Below are positions 51,296-51,500 of a stretch of 51,500 bases of DNA, one piece after another; the first letter of the stretch is position 1; each line of letters begins with the position of its first letter. The notes beneath the pieces are model-generated. The model did not search any database. It was not told where the DNA came from and saw only the letters and a program-made list of their open reading frames with translations. This DNA is from Prorocentrum cordatum (Eukaryota > Sar > Dinophyceae > Prorocentrales > Prorocentraceae). The translations under genes and the position numbers were made by a program. The stretch lies in NCBI GenBank assembly GCA_963575745.1, contig CAUYUJ010020270.1:233501-285000 (forward strand), written 5' to 3'.

Positions 51296-51500
51296 CGATG
51301 ATTTGGAAACCAAGTAGGACATCGTAAGCACAAGCGCGGTTTTGGAAACGTCTGGATTTTCGGAGGTCCGCCCAGGAGGCTGTCGGCAGTGGCGGCTGCA
51401 CAGGAGTGCGGAGATGATCGCGTCTCGCGCGGCGCGAAGCGCGACGTAAGGTGATTCTGGGGCAGAGAAGAAACAGAAGCAAGAGCAGAGAGAATGAAGA

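Overview
The window looks like nuclear DNA of a dinoflagellate; I cannot name the species. Four kinds of evidence agree: (1) a relict of the dinoflagellate spliced leader sits directly in front of a start codon, behind a polypyrimidine tract and an AG acceptor; (2) the introns of the one gene I can assemble are partly non-canonical (GA and GC donors) and carry AG|G at both junctions; (3) the genes share one strand and have Lys/Asp/Glu-rich low-complexity products; (4) the mobile elements have the gag-like, RT, RNase H and tyrosine-recombinase sequences I know from dinoflagellate genomes. Most of the window is repeat.

Layout. 0-5 kb: two tandem minus-strand multi-exon genes, a six-exon gene whose coding exons I assemble into 605 codons (4991 to 1657) and the 5' three exons of a second gene that leaves the window at base 1. 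5-8.5 kb: triplet tracts, minisatellites, a broken LINE endonuclease fragment and a 164-bp tandem duplication. 8.8-10.9 kb: a 5'-truncated LINE reverse-transcriptase ORF, minus strand, nearly intact, with a (GACTC)n tail. 11-20.5 kb: mostly non-coding, with G-rich degenerate repeats, a ~205-bp tandem satellite, one arm of a 0.6-kb inverted pair and a first array of a ~75-85-bp satellite. 20.5-22.4 kb: 1 kb of alternating GT/GC and then 0.56 kb of (CAT)n. 22.4-28.5 kb: a decayed tyrosine-recombinase retrotransposon with split direct repeats (A1 ... B1 A2 B2), lying in the CAT microsatellite and ending in a methyltransferase-like domain.

28.5-41 kb: one weak plus-strand gene candidate (29.8-30.2 kb), the main ~75-bp satellite array (31.2-32.3 kb), the second arm of the inverted pair, two fields of degenerate GGAATCCTGAGG-type repeats, and a tandem array of near-perfect 25-bp palindromes (39.5-39.9 kb). 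41.4-46.2 kb: a higher-order repeat complex punctuated about two dozen times by a ~20-bp motif with core TTTCGCTCGAGACATCC. The same motif recurs in opposite orientation at 16.6-17.3 kb. 46.2-51.5 kb: mostly unrecognised sequence with short tandem repeats.

Only the minus-strand genes at 0-5 kb look like functional host genes. The elements are all damaged to some degree. All splice junctions and domain names were read by eye; no search or alignment was run.
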